Positions 52,431-61,001 of a stretch of DNA of 64,000 nt are shown here, one piece after another. The translations under genes were made by a program, and so were the position numbers. The notes below the pieces were generated by a model, which saw only the letters and a list, made by a program, of their open reading frames with translations, was not told the DNA's origin and did not search any database. Origin of the DNA: Bacillus sp. J37 (GTDB lineage: Bacteria > Bacillota > Bacilli > Bacillales > Bacillaceae); NCBI RefSeq assembly GCF_000518865.1, contig NZ_JAEK01000004.1, positions 1-64,000 of the forward strand, in the 5' to 3' direction. Position 1 is the stretch's first letter. Every line of letters begins with the position of its first letter.

Positions 52431-52525
52431 GTGGAATGGAGCGGAAGACACTTGACTCCTGCGGGAGGTAGAGGAAAGGCCGAGACCCAGCGGAAAGCAA
52501 GTGTCTGGAGCGTAATGAAACGAAC
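52431..52525. repeat. Palindromic intergenic repeat, long copy
   Basis: A GC-richer 95-base element starting GTGGAATGGAGCGG and ending GGAGCGTAATGAAACGAAC. Stem AGACACTTG (52446-52454) pairs with CAAGTGTCT (52498-52506); the loop holds CTCCTGCGGGAGG, a second small hairpin. A shortened copy with the same ends lies at 36723-36761. It has the look of a non-coding dispersed element or structured RNA. Confidence 0.7.
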
Positions 52526-52541
52526 TCAGTCTGAATTAAGA

Positions 52542-52577
52542 AAGATGGCCTTTGACTAATGTCAAAGGCCATCTTCT
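52542..52577. terminator. yufK/yuxK terminator
   Basis: AAGATGGCCTTTGAC (52542-52556) pairs perfectly with GTCAAAGGCCATCTT (52561-52575), immediately beyond the yufK stop codon. Confidence 0.82.
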
Positions 52578-53135
52578 TTATACAGGTAAACTAGCCATAA
52601 TACTATTGTAAAGCCTAAAACAAATATATAAGGTCCCTAATATAAAGATAAACCAAAAAAGAACATGAAATAAAACCAATCCTACTAATGAAAAAGATGT
52701 CAGTGTTTGACTTATCTTATAAACGATATAGATGAAATATCCAAGTGTCGAAAGCAGAAAAATCGCAATAATAAAGATTGGATATTGCACGGCAATTAAA
52801 GATAAAGAACCACCTACTAAATAAATAGCTGATCCACCTCTAATTTTCGTTAAGTTCTCCCCTGCAACATCTTTTGAAAAAAACAACAGTGAAACTTCTG
52901 TTACAGTGTTCGCTATAAGTTTTAATGCCGAAAAAACCATAAAATACAAAAGAGCAAAAAGGATAAACAAAGCCAGTTTAATTCCATTATTTGAAAAAAA
53001 CTCTAGCATTCCATCATAAATGCCAAATGTCTGTAAGTATTCAATGATAATCATGACTGTCGAAATGGAAAGAGAAGCACTAAAAAGTAAAATCGTTATA
53101 AGTGGGAAATAACTTGTAAAGTATGTGTTTTTCAT
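52578..53135 (-). CDS. yufK: YufK-like membrane protein (DUF5366)
   Basis: A 185-residue protein with five to six membrane helices and few charged residues. The position after yuxK and the length agree with B. subtilis YufK. Function unknown. ATG 53135 has AAGGAA upstream; a TTG six bases earlier is possible. Confidence 0.75.
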   Translation of the reverse strand: MKNTYFTSYFPLITILLFSASLSISTVMIIIEYLQTFGIYDGMLEFFSNNGIKLALFILFALLYFMVFSALKLIANTVTEVSLLFFSKDVAGENLTKIRGGSAIYLVGGSLSLIAVQYPIFIIAIFLLSTLGYFIYIVYKISQTLTSFSLVGLVLFHVLFWFIFILGTLYICFRLYNSIMASLPV

Positions 53136-53275
53136 GGTCAAATTCCTTACTCTATAAAATGATCAGATCTACTTAATTATGAAGTAGAGGAAAGGTTTTG
53201 ACAAGACTATGATGGACTTCATCACAATCTTGTGACACACATACGAAAACAGGATGTATTTATCCTCACACCCTG

Positions 53276-53503
53276 TTAACGAATGACCACACGAACATAT
53301 TCCCGTGGTCGAAACTTTTCAAAGACATTCGCTTCCTCTGTTAATTTCTCAATAGGTGTTTCTGTATTTGTTAACCGAATTGCGGAATCGTCAAATGAAA
53401 CAGCTTCTACATATTCTCTTTTTACTTTTTCGTTCACGTACCAAGCACCACTGAACAAGGATGAAAATAAGCATCCTGCAACAAAAATCTTTGCTTTGTG
53501 CAT
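53276..53503 (-). CDS. Small exported/membrane-anchored protein, YufS-like
   Basis: A 75-residue protein with an N-terminal hydrophobic segment (about 5-22) and a mature part ending REYVRVVIR. The VNEKVKREYVEAV segment and the end recall B. subtilis YufS, which also lies divergently upstream of mrpA. Function unknown. TGATTCC-rich leader with GAGGTGATTCC upstream gives an RBS. Confidence 0.7.
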   Translation of the reverse strand: MHKAKIFVAGCLFSSLFSGAWYVNEKVKREYVEAVSFDDSAIRLTNTETPIEKLTEEANVFEKFRPREYVRVVIR

Positions 53504-53732
53504 GGAATCACCTCAAGGTTAGGATGCTCTTTTGACTTTTATAATATACAAGTCAGCAGAAATTTGTTATCATTTTTATGTTCATATGAACCTGAAATGA
53601 GCAATTTTTGCTATCATTTCATAGTTGTCCACAATCTGGAACATAATAAATCAGTAAATGTTAAGTATGATTTTTTCTTTTCTTAAACTGAAAAACCAGA
53701 TGAAATAATGAATACTGTAAGGAGGTTAAAAA

Positions 53733-56138
53733 ATGACGTTATTACATGTGGCCATCTTATCGCCCTTTTTGCTCGCCATCTTGATTCCGTTCCTGTATAA
53801 GTTTTTCCGTCAAATACATACAGGCTGGTTCGTGCTGGTTTTACCAGTCATACTCTTCACATACTTTATACAATTTATTGAAGATACTATGCACGGACAC
53901 ACTATCCGCCAAACGATGGAATGGATCCCTTCTCTCGGTATTAACTTTACAGCATACATAGATGGTCTGGGACTATTATTTGCCTTATTAATTTCAGGTA
54001 TAGGTGCGTTAGTTGTTCTTTATTCAATTTACTATCTTTCAAAAGATAAGGAACAGTTAAATACCTTCTATGTGTATTTGTTATTGTTCATGGGAGCAAT
54101 GCTTGGGGTTGTCTTATCTGATAACTTAATTGTACTTTACACGTTCTGGGAGATAACTTCTCTTTCTTCTTTCCTACTCATTGGGTATTGGTACAATCGA
54201 GAAAAATCTCGTTACGGTGCACAAAAATCGATGATTATCACCATTTTTGGCGGACTACTCATGCTGGGTGGTTTCATCATGCTTTACATCATGACAAATA
54301 CCTTCAGCATTAGAGACATAATTAGTCAGGTACCACAAATAACAGACCATACATTATTTGTACCTGCACTCATTCTTGTGCTTTTTGGGGCATTTACAAA
54401 GTCAGCTCAGTTCCCGTTCTATATTTGGTTACCAGATGCGATGGAGGCACCAACGCCTGTCAGTGCCTACCTTCACTCAGCAACAATGGTAAAAGCAGGG
54501 ATTTATCTCGTCGCCCGTTTTAGTCCTGTATTCGCTGGCACACCTGAATGGTTTTGGATTGTGTCATCCTTTGGAATTTTCACGATGTTCTGGGGATCTT
54601 TTAATGCAGTAAAACAAACCGACCTTAAAGGAATATTAGCATTCTCAACTGTCAGTCAATTAGGTATGATCATGTCAATGTTTGGAATTGGTTCCGCAGC
54701 ACTTGTACTTGACTCTATCGATAACAGCTACTATACAGTAGCCACATTGGCGGCAATCTTCCATTTAATTAATCATGCTACCTTTAAAGGAAGTTTATTT
54801 ATGGTTGTCGGCATTATTGATCATGAAACAGGTACACGTGATATACGAAAACTCGGTGGATTAATGAGTCTTATGCCGATAACTTTTACCATTTCGATTA
54901 TCGGAGCTTTTTCAATGGCTGGCTTACCTCCATTTAACGGATTTTTAAGTAAAGAAATGTTCTTCACAAGTATGATACGAGTACTTGAAATGGATGTATT
55001 TAATATTGAAACCATTGGTCTACTTTTCCCAATTATAGCTTGGGTTGGAAGTGTCTTTACCTTTATCTACAGCATGGTATTAGTTTTTAAAACATTCACA
55101 GGGAAATATCAGCCGGAAAAACTAGAGAAGAAACCGCATGAAGCACCAATTGGTATGCTTATTTCGCCAATCATATTAGCTTCACTAGTGATTATTTTCT
55201 TCTTCTTCCCTAATATCTTAGCATATACCATTATCGAACCTGCGATGGCGTCGGTTATACCTGCTTTATTAGGAGAAGAGGGACATTTCCATGTTCATAT
55301 TTATCCTTGGCACGGGTTTACGGTTGAGCTGTTTATGACGCTTGGTGTCATCGCTTTAGGTGTCATTGGCTATTTATCCCTTACAAAATGGAGATCCGTA
55401 TATGGCTTGTTCCCAAAGAAGCTTACGCTTAACAAAGGATATGACGCAGCATTGGTTCAACTGGATAAATCCTCTTTCCGTCTAACAAGATTTTACATGA
55501 CAGGATTTATCAGAGATTATCTAGCTTATATTTTTACGTTCTTTATTTTAATACTAGGTACTTCCCTTTTTCTAACCGGTGGTTTTTCCTTTTCGTTAGC
55601 CAATACAGCTCCAGTTGGAATATATGAAGCTGTCCTTGCCATCGTCATGGTAATTGGTACAATTACTGTTTTATTATCTAAGTCACGGTTAACAGCGATC
55701 ATTGCATTAGGATCTGTCGGATATTCATTATCCCTGTTCTTTGTATTATTTAGAGCACCTGACCTTGCATTAACTCAACTTTGCGTAGAAACAGTTTCTG
55801 TAGCTTTATTCTTGCTTTGCTTTTATCACCTGCCGGAATTTAAGAAAAAAGAAAAGAAACTAAATTTTAAACTAACAAATCTTATTATTTCATTAGGTGT
55901 TGGAACAATCGTTACACTTCTTGCATTAGCTGCAAACAGTCAACGTGTAACTGAAACCATTTCAACTTACTTTGTTGAAAATAGTTACAAGCTTGCAGGA
56001 GGAAAAAATATGGTTAATGTCATTCTTGTAGATTTTAGAGGTTTCGATACATTATTTGAAATAACCGTATTAGGAATTGCTGCTCTAGGCATTTATGGGA
56101 TGATTCGCTTAAAAGTCAGAAAGGGGGAAGAAGGGTGA
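53733..56138 (+). CDS. mrpA: Na+/H+ antiporter subunit MrpA
   Basis: An 801-residue polytopic subunit related to NuoL/NuoN, with about 20 membrane helices. The NuoL-like core has ATFKGSLFMVVGIIDHETGT and QFPFYIWLPDAMEAPTPVSA; the C-terminal part carries MrpB-like helices. With MrpB-G it forms the proton-driven Na+ exporter needed for alkali and salt tolerance and for sporulation in B. subtilis. RBS TAAGGAGG. Stop overlaps mrpB by four bases. Confidence 0.97.
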   Translation: MTLLHVAILSPFLLAILIPFLYKFFRQIHTGWFVLVLPVILFTYFIQFIEDTMHGHTIRQTMEWIPSLGINFTAYIDGLGLLFALLISGIGALVVLYSIYYLSKDKEQLNTFYVYLLLFMGAMLGVVLSDNLIVLYTFWEITSLSSFLLIGYWYNREKSRYGAQKSMIITIFGGLLMLGGFIMLYIMTNTFSIRDIISQVPQITDHTLFVPALILVLFGAFTKSAQFPFYIWLPDAMEAPTPVSAYLHSATMVKAGIYLVARFSPVFAGTPEWFWIVSSFGIFTMFWGSFNAVKQTDLKGILAFSTVSQLGMIMSMFGIGSAALVLDSIDNSYYTVATLAAIFHLINHATFKGSLFMVVGIIDHETGTRDIRKLGGLMSLMPITFTISIIGAFSMAGLPPFNGFLSKEMFFTSMIRVLEMDVFNIETIGLLFPIIAWVGSVFTFIYSMVLVFKTFTGKYQPEKLEKKPHEAPIGMLISPIILASLVIIFFFFPNILAYTIIEPAMASVIPALLGEEGHFHVHIYPWHGFTVELFMTLGVIALGVIGYLSLTKWRSVYGLFPKKLTLNKGYDAALVQLDKSSFRLTRFYMTGFIRDYLAYIFTFFILILGTSLFLTGGFSFSLANTAPVGIYEAVLAIVMVIGTITVLLSKSRLTAIIALGSVGYSLSLFFVLFRAPDLALTQLCVETVSVALFLLCFYHLPEFKKKEKKLNFKLTNLIISLGVGTIVTLLALAANSQRVTETISTYFVENSYKLAGGKNMVNVILVDFRGFDTLFEITVLGIAALGIYGMIRLKVRKGEEG

Positions 56139-56569
56139 AGAAAAACATTAAAACAAATGATGTGATCTTTCAAACAGCTACAAAGGTTATTGTGTTTATC
56201 ATCATCCTCTACTCCTTACATCTCTTCTTTTCCGGACACTATACACCGGGTGGAGGTTTTATTGGCGGATTAATGACGGCAGGGGCTTTAGTTCTTTTAC
56301 TGTTGGCATTTGATATCAAGACCGTTGTCAATACGTTACCGCTTGATTATATAAAGCTGACAGCTACCGGGCTGCTCATAGCTGTTCTCACTGGGATTGG
56401 ATCATTCTTTTTTAAGGTCCCATTTCTAACTCATACATTCAGCTATGTTGAATTACCATTTTTGGGTGAAACTGCTTTAGCCACAGCTGTTTTATTTGAT
56501 CTAGGTGTATATCTTGTTGTAATTGGTGTAACGATGACCATTATTCAAACGATAGGAGAGACGGAATAA
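56135..56569 (+). CDS. mrpB: Na+/H+ antiporter subunit MrpB
   Basis: A 144-residue subunit with four membrane helices; the segment FFSGHYTPGGGFIGGLMTAG is the family hallmark. GTG start overlapping mrpA; its TAA overlaps the mrpC ATG. Part of the seven-subunit Mrp complex. Confidence 0.96.
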   Translation: MKKNIKTNDVIFQTATKVIVFIIILYSLHLFFSGHYTPGGGFIGGLMTAGALVLLLLAFDIKTVVNTLPLDYIKLTATGLLIAVLTGIGSFFFKVPFLTHTFSYVELPFLGETALATAVLFDLGVYLVVIGVTMTIIQTIGETE

Positions 56570-56910
56570 TGGAAATATTAATGTCTATTGTTGTTGGTAT
56601 CTTATTTTCTGCTGCTGTTTATTTAATGTTATCTAAAAGTTTATTACGAATTATCATCGGTACAGGTTTACTTAGTCATGGAGCCCATTTACTCATCTTA
56701 ACAATGGGCGGTCTGAAAAAAGGAGCTGCACCGCTACTAGGAGAACATGCAGAAGTCTATGTTGATCCACTACCACAAGCGTTGATTTTAACTGCAATCG
56801 TTATTAGCTTTGGGGTAACTTCATTTTTCCTTGTTCTTGCATATCGCTCATATCAGGAATTAGGAACAGATGATATGGATCAACTAAGGGGAAATGATCA
56901 ATATGAATAA
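56569..56910 (+). CDS. mrpC: Na+/H+ antiporter subunit MrpC
   Basis: A 113-residue NuoK-like subunit with three membrane helices (RIIIGTGLLSHGAHLLILT, DPLPQALILTAIVISFGVT). Overlaps mrpB by one base and mrpD by a few codons. Confidence 0.96.
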   Translation: MEILMSIVVGILFSAAVYLMLSKSLLRIIIGTGLLSHGAHLLILTMGGLKKGAAPLLGEHAEVYVDPLPQALILTAIVISFGVTSFFLVLAYRSYQELGTDDMDQLRGNDQYE

Positions 56911-58381
56911 CTTAATTATTTTACCTATTGTCATCCCATTACTGATGGGGGTTATTCTAATCTTTTTCAATAAAAACATAAAAATCCAAAAATGGCTAAG
57001 CGCTATTGCATCCTTAGCTAGTGTGATCGTTGCGATTATAATCGTTCAAACTGTTCATACAAACGGAATACAAACATTGGAGATTGGAAACTGGGTACCG
57101 CCTTATGGGATTGTTCTAGTTGCTGATATGTATGCTAGCTTATTGGTTCTAACTACTGCAATTATTGGCTTCACTTCCCTGTTATTTGCCTTCTCCTCAA
57201 CAACTGCTGAGAGAGAAAAATTTTACTTTTATCCTGGTGTACAGTTCCTTCTACTAGGTGTCACGGGAGCATTTTTAACAGGTGATATATTTAATCTGTT
57301 TGTTTTCTTTGAAGTCATGCTTATGTCATCCTATATGTTGATCGTCTTAGGAAGTTCAAAGAATCAACTTAGGGAATCAATAAAATATATTCTTGTGAAT
57401 GTCATCTCTTCTGCCCTTTTCGTCATTGCTGTAGCTTATCTTTATGCCTTAACAGGAACATTAAATATGGCTGATTTAAGTGTAAGAATTGCGGAAATGG
57501 GTCAATCAGGATTATTAACGGTCATTGCCATTCTTTTCTTAGTTATTTTTGGGCTAAAAGGTGCAATTTTCCCGTTATATTTCTGGCTTCCCGGTTCCTA
57601 TCAGGCACCGCCTGCTGTCGTAACTGCACTTTTTGGAGCATTACTAACCAAGGTCGGAGTTTATTCCATCACACGTGTTTTTACACTTATTTTCTATCAT
57701 GAACCGACCTTTACTCATGAGATTCTTGCATGGTTATCCGCATTAACGATTATTTTTGGAGTGATCGGGGCGATTGCCTATTGGGATATAAAGAAAATTG
57801 TGATCTATAATATCATCACTGCTGTGGGAGTTATTCTCTTTGGTGTTGCGGCAAATACGCCAAATGCTATTGAAGGATCTGTTTACTATCTTGTTCATGA
57901 TATGATTATTAAAGGAGCCTTATTCTTCCTGGTCGGAGCTATTGTAGCCATTACAGGTACGAGTAATTTACGGAAGTTTAGTGGTTTAATTGCTAGCCAT
58001 CCCTTATTAGGCTGGATGTTTTTTATCTCTGCTTTGGCCCTTGCCGGAATACCACCGTTAAGCGGATTTGTAGGAAAACTTAAAATTGTTCAAGGCGGCT
58101 TCGAAGCTGGTGAATATACGATTGCTTTTGTTGTTTTACTTTCAAGTTTATTGGTTCTCTATTCCGTCATGAAGATTTTCATACATGGTTTCTGGGGAGA
58201 ACCAAATAAAGAGGCAATTTCACAAACGTCACCAAAAGGGTTACTCATCCCAATTGCAATTCTTTTAGCATTATCTATTGCGTATGGTTTCGGTGTAGAA
58301 TTCTTATCACCTTATATATCACAGGCTGCCGATACTCTACTTGATCCATCAATCTATATTCAAGCCGTATTGAAGGAGTAG
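56903..58381 (+). CDS. mrpD: Na+/H+ antiporter subunit MrpD
   Basis: A 492-residue NuoN/NuoM-like proton-translocating subunit with about 14 helices: FNLFVFFEVMLMSSYMLIVL carries the conserved Glu, and GAIFPLYFWLPGSYQAPP the conserved Lys region. ATG at 56894 is possible; 56903 matches the B. subtilis start (MNN) and is better spaced from AAGGGG. Overlaps mrpE. Confidence 0.96.
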   Translation: MNNLIILPIVIPLLMGVILIFFNKNIKIQKWLSAIASLASVIVAIIIVQTVHTNGIQTLEIGNWVPPYGIVLVADMYASLLVLTTAIIGFTSLLFAFSSTTAEREKFYFYPGVQFLLLGVTGAFLTGDIFNLFVFFEVMLMSSYMLIVLGSSKNQLRESIKYILVNVISSALFVIAVAYLYALTGTLNMADLSVRIAEMGQSGLLTVIAILFLVIFGLKGAIFPLYFWLPGSYQAPPAVVTALFGALLTKVGVYSITRVFTLIFYHEPTFTHEILAWLSALTIIFGVIGAIAYWDIKKIVIYNIITAVGVILFGVAANTPNAIEGSVYYLVHDMIIKGALFFLVGAIVAITGTSNLRKFSGLIASHPLLGWMFFISALALAGIPPLSGFVGKLKIVQGGFEAGEYTIAFVVLLSSLLVLYSVMKIFIHGFWGEPNKEAISQTSPKGLLIPIAILLALSIAYGFGVEFLSPYISQAADTLLDPSIYIQAVLKE

Positions 58382-58863
58382 TGCATATGGCATTTCAAAT
58401 TTTACTTAACGTTTTTCTAGCGTTTATATGGATGTTTCTATCAAATGATTATTCTTCCCTGGCATTTTGTAAGGGTTACTTTTTCGGGTTTATCATTATC
58501 TTTGCTCTAAGACGCTTTTTTGATCACCGCTTTTATTTTTTAAATATTATAGCGGTCATCAGACTTATTGGTATCTTTCTGATTGAGCTTATTAAATCCA
58601 ATATCTCTGTGTTAAAAGTCATTCTATCTCCAAAGCTAGAATTACGTCCGGGTATTTTTGCTTTAGAGACAGAATTGAAAAAGGACTGGGAAATTACGAT
58701 TTTATCCAATCTGATTACTTTAACACCTGGTACGCTTGTTCTCGAAGTTTCTGAAGATAATAAGACGTTATATATTCATGCAATGGATATTGATGATGTT
58801 GAGCAGGCAAAGTTGGATATTAAAAATACGTTCGAAAAGGCGATTAAGGAGGTGAGCCGTTAA
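58381..58863 (+). CDS. mrpE: Na+/H+ antiporter subunit MrpE
   Basis: A 160-residue subunit with two to three N-terminal helices and a cytoplasmic domain with LSNLITLTPGTLVLEVSED. The start as given reads GTG with a nearby ATG at 58387. It overlaps the mrpD stop. Confidence 0.94.
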   Translation: MHMAFQILLNVFLAFIWMFLSNDYSSLAFCKGYFFGFIIIFALRRFFDHRFYFLNIIAVIRLIGIFLIELIKSNISVLKVILSPKLELRPGIFALETELKKDWEITILSNLITLTPGTLVLEVSEDNKTLYIHAMDIDDVEQAKLDIKNTFEKAIKEVSR

Positions 58864-58864
58864 T

Positions 58865-59149
58865 ATGTTTAAGATTATCATGACCATTTCACTTATTATC
58901 GTAGCATTCTCAACACTGTTATATGTTTATCGGTTAGTGAAAGGTCCTTCAACTCCCGATCGCGTTATTGCTTTAGATGCAATCGGAATTAACTTAATTG
59001 GTATTACGGCCATTATCTCTATTGTCCTTGACACAAGTGCGTTCGTAGAGGTTATCCTTTTATTGGGGATACTGGCATTTATCGGAACAGTTGCCTTTTC
59101 TAAATACCTGGAGAAAGGAGAGATTATCGAGAATGATCGAAATCAGTAA
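58865..59149 (+). CDS. mrpF: Na+/H+ antiporter subunit MrpF
   Basis: A 94-residue three-helix subunit with the hallmark RLVKGPSTPDRVIALDAIG. RBS AGGAGGTG lies in the end of mrpE. Overlaps mrpG by 17 bases. Confidence 0.95.
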   Translation: MFKIIMTISLIIVAFSTLLYVYRLVKGPSTPDRVIALDAIGINLIGITAIISIVLDTSAFVEVILLLGILAFIGTVAFSKYLEKGEIIENDRNQ

Positions 59150-59489
59150 ATTCATCGTAGGTTTTCTTATTCTCCAAGGAGCGATTTTGAGTTTAGTAGC
59201 AGCAATTGGTGTTATAAGACTTCCTGATGTTTATACGCGTAATCACGCAGCATCTAAAAGTGCAACATTAGGAGTTATCAGTATTCTGCTAGGTTTATTT
59301 CTCCATTACATTCTCATTGATCATCATGCGAATTCAAGAGTCTTGCTAGGGATTATTTTTGTCTTCGTCACTGCACCTGTTGCAGGTCATTTAATTAGTA
59401 GAGCGGCTTACAATACAGGAGTACCCTTATGGAACAAAAGTGTTCAAGATGATTTAGCCAAAGTCCGATCCAAACAAAAAAGTAGATGA
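59133..59489 (+). CDS. mrpG: Na+/H+ antiporter subunit MrpG
   Basis: A 118-residue three-helix subunit with IGVIRLPDVYTRNHAASK and FVTAPVAGHLISRAAY. The frame is open to 59091, but the ATG at 59133 gives the family length and has AAGGAG upstream. Last gene of the mrp operon. Confidence 0.95.
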   Translation: MIEISKFIVGFLILQGAILSLVAAIGVIRLPDVYTRNHAASKSATLGVISILLGLFLHYILIDHHANSRVLLGIIFVFVTAPVAGHLISRAAYNTGVPLWNKSVQDDLAKVRSKQKSR

Positions 59490-59513
59490 GCCATGTGCTC
59501 GTCTACTTTTTTT
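59474..59513. terminator. mrp operon / yuxO terminator
   Basis: AAAAAGTAGATGAGC pairs with GCTCGTCTACTTTTT around CATGT, with poly-A/poly-T flanks on both sides; the stem begins before the mrpG stop codon. Confidence 0.88.
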
Positions 59514-59534
59514 TGTAACTATGGAAAGGTTAAA

Positions 59535-59927
59535 TTATTTGTTCCTCTTTAAAATGGCTATTGTACATCTTGAGAGACATATTAGTTCGTTTTCTTCATC
59601 AACGATCTTCACTTCCCACACCATCGTAGTTTTACCACGATGTACAGGTTTGCCATAAGCAGTAACAATACCTGATTTCTTTCCACGTATATGATTGGCA
59701 TTGATTTCAAGGCCAACACAAGCCTCTGCTTCCTGATCTATTAAATGAAAAGCACCAAAACTTGCCACAGTTTCGGCTAAAGCGACAGAAGCCCCTCCGT
59801 GTAACAAGCCGAATGGTTGATGTGTACGATGATCAACAGGCATCGTTGCAATAACCTCATTGTCTGTAACGGAAACCATCTCAATTCCCAGTGCTTCCAT
59901 TAATGTATTCTTCATATTCAGTTCCAT
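59535..59927 (-). CDS. yuxO: Hotdog-fold thioesterase YuxO
   Basis: A 130-residue PaaI-type thioesterase: QPFGLLHGGASVALAET (catalytic region) and HRGKTTMVWEVKIVD. Hydrolyses acyl-CoA thioesters in relatives. Downstream of comA as in B. subtilis. GGAGGTG is eight bases before the ATG. Confidence 0.92.
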   Translation of the reverse strand: MELNMKNTLMEALGIEMVSVTDNEVIATMPVDHRTHQPFGLLHGGASVALAETVASFGAFHLIDQEAEACVGLEINANHIRGKKSGIVTAYGKPVHRGKTTMVWEVKIVDEENELICLSRCTIAILKRNK

Positions 59928-59951
59928 TGGAACACCTCCCCCGCATTCAAT

Positions 59952-60035
59952 TTATTTCCTTAGCACATACACCACAAGAGTAAAATATCCACAAATTAAA
60001 AGTAACACCGGCCACACTGCCATAATATCCATCAT
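59952..60035 (-). CDS. 27-residue membrane micropeptide, undescribed
   Basis: Between comA and yuxO an ATG-ATG start at 60035/60032, preceded by AGAGGGGG, opens a 27-codon frame with a single hydrophobic helix (VWPVLLLICGYFTLVVYVL) and a basic C-terminus RK. Two starts, a strong Shine-Dalgarno and the positive-inside pattern argue for a genuine small membrane protein. It would be expressed with yuxO, whose start lies 25 bases on. No family recognised. Confidence 0.6.
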   Translation of the reverse strand: MMDIMAVWPVLLLICGYFTLVVYVLRK

Positions 60036-60157
60036 AACCCCCTCTACTCGTAAAGGTATTATTAAGATCATAAAGGATAAACATCATGGCAATATTGAGT
60101 CTATGTTTAGGTTTTGTAAAATTTTAGAAAACCAGGATGCTGAGCATTAGGCGAACT

Positions 60158-60187
60158 GGAATGAAGGAGTTCTTTGTCTTCATTTCC
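60158..60187. repeat. Degenerate repeat centre downstream of comA
   Basis: GGAATGAAGG-AGTTCTTTGT-CTTCATTTCC is an inverted repeat aligned base for base with the centre at 38505-38535. The flanking bases 60040-60235 hold no gene that I can see. Confidence 0.45.
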
Positions 60188-60235
60188 TATCTCTATATAT
60201 TTTTATCCTTTTTCACAGTATAGAAAATGTAAAAA

Positions 60236-60877
60236 TTAATCGATTACCCCATTTGATTTTGCAATCAATACCGCTTCTGTCCGACTACTAACATTCAATT
60301 TGTTGAAAATAGATGTTAAACTGTATTCTATTGATCTTTTACTTAAATGAAGGTTATCGGCAATTTCCTGATTTGTAAGTCCTTTTTCTACTTCTTGCAG
60401 AATGGCTTTCTCCCGCTCATTAAACACTTCTTCTATCGCTTCAGAGTGCTCTGCATGAACTTGATTTTGTGATAGCAGCTTTTGGAAGAATTGATAAGGT
60501 ACAACGATGTCTCCCTCTATTGCAAGGCGAATATATGTAAGTAACTTCTGCTTTGATTCTGTTTTACTAATTGCACCATGTATACCTAGTCGAAGTGCCT
60601 CTTCAAAATAATCATCAACATCATAACCCGTGTAAAGAATGACTTTACACGTTTCTTTCATATCTAATATTGTTTTAGAAAGCTCCATTCCATTAACTTC
60701 ACCTAAGTTTAAATCCATTAAAATAACATCAAACGGTGAAAAATCAAGTTTTTCGAAAGCTTCCTCAGTATAAGGCGGGTTTAAACAATCCACTTTTACA
60801 CCTTCCTCGGCTTCCAAGATCGCTTTCGTGCCTTCTCTAACCGCTGGATGATCATCCACAACTAATATGTGTATCAT
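60236..60877 (-). CDS. comA: Competence/quorum response regulator ComA
   Basis: A 213-residue NarL-type regulator. Receiver: VVDDHPAV, phospho-acceptor D55 in VILMDLNLGE, lysine in AISKTES. LuxR-type HTH near the C-terminus: NEREKAILQEVEKGLTNQEIA, KRSIEYSLTSIFNKLNV. Phosphorylated by ComP; activates competence and biosurfactant type genes in relatives. RBS GAAAGGAGT. Separated from comP by 124 bases with two hairpins. Confidence 0.95.
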   Translation of the reverse strand: MIHILVVDDHPAVREGTKAILEAEEGVKVDCLNPPYTEEAFEKLDFSPFDVILMDLNLGEVNGMELSKTILDMKETCKVILYTGYDVDDYFEEALRLGIHGAISKTESKQKLLTYIRLAIEGDIVVPYQFFQKLLSQNQVHAEHSEAIEEVFNEREKAILQEVEKGLTNQEIADNLHLSKRSIEYSLTSIFNKLNVSSRTEAVLIAKSNGVID

Positions 60878-60907
60878 AAGAACTCCTTTCAGAAAAACTA
60901 TTTACAT

Positions 60908-60956
60908 TAAGGCAATTTGGAATAGAAGGTTTTCCCTTCCATTCCAAATTGCCTTA
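60908..60956. repeat. 22-bp inverted repeat between comP and comA
   Basis: Arms 60908-60929 and 60935-60956 (TAAGGCAATTTGGAAT... and its complement) pair over 22 bp with one mismatch and a five-base loop. The inner GAATAGAAGG...CCTTCCATTC matches the centre of the repeat at 38461-38573. No T-run follows on the comA strand, so it is not a plain terminator. Confidence 0.75.
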
Positions 60957-60970
60957 TATTCAAGCCTTGT

Positions 60971-60999
60971 AAAAAGGGACTTGGTAGTTAACCAAGTCC
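60971..60999 (-). terminator. Terminator-like hairpin after comP
   Basis: GGACTTGGT (60977-60985) pairs with ACCAAGTCC (60991-60999); the minus strand continues CCTTTTTAC. It starts three bases after the comP stop and would reduce read-through into comA. Confidence 0.78.
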
Positions 61000-61001
61000 T
61001 A

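Noticed and set aside
53248-53277. Hairpin at the end of the YufS-like gene as terminator
   Set aside because: AACAGGATGT/ACACCCTGTT has an internal mismatch and only a short T stretch; not convincing enough to list.
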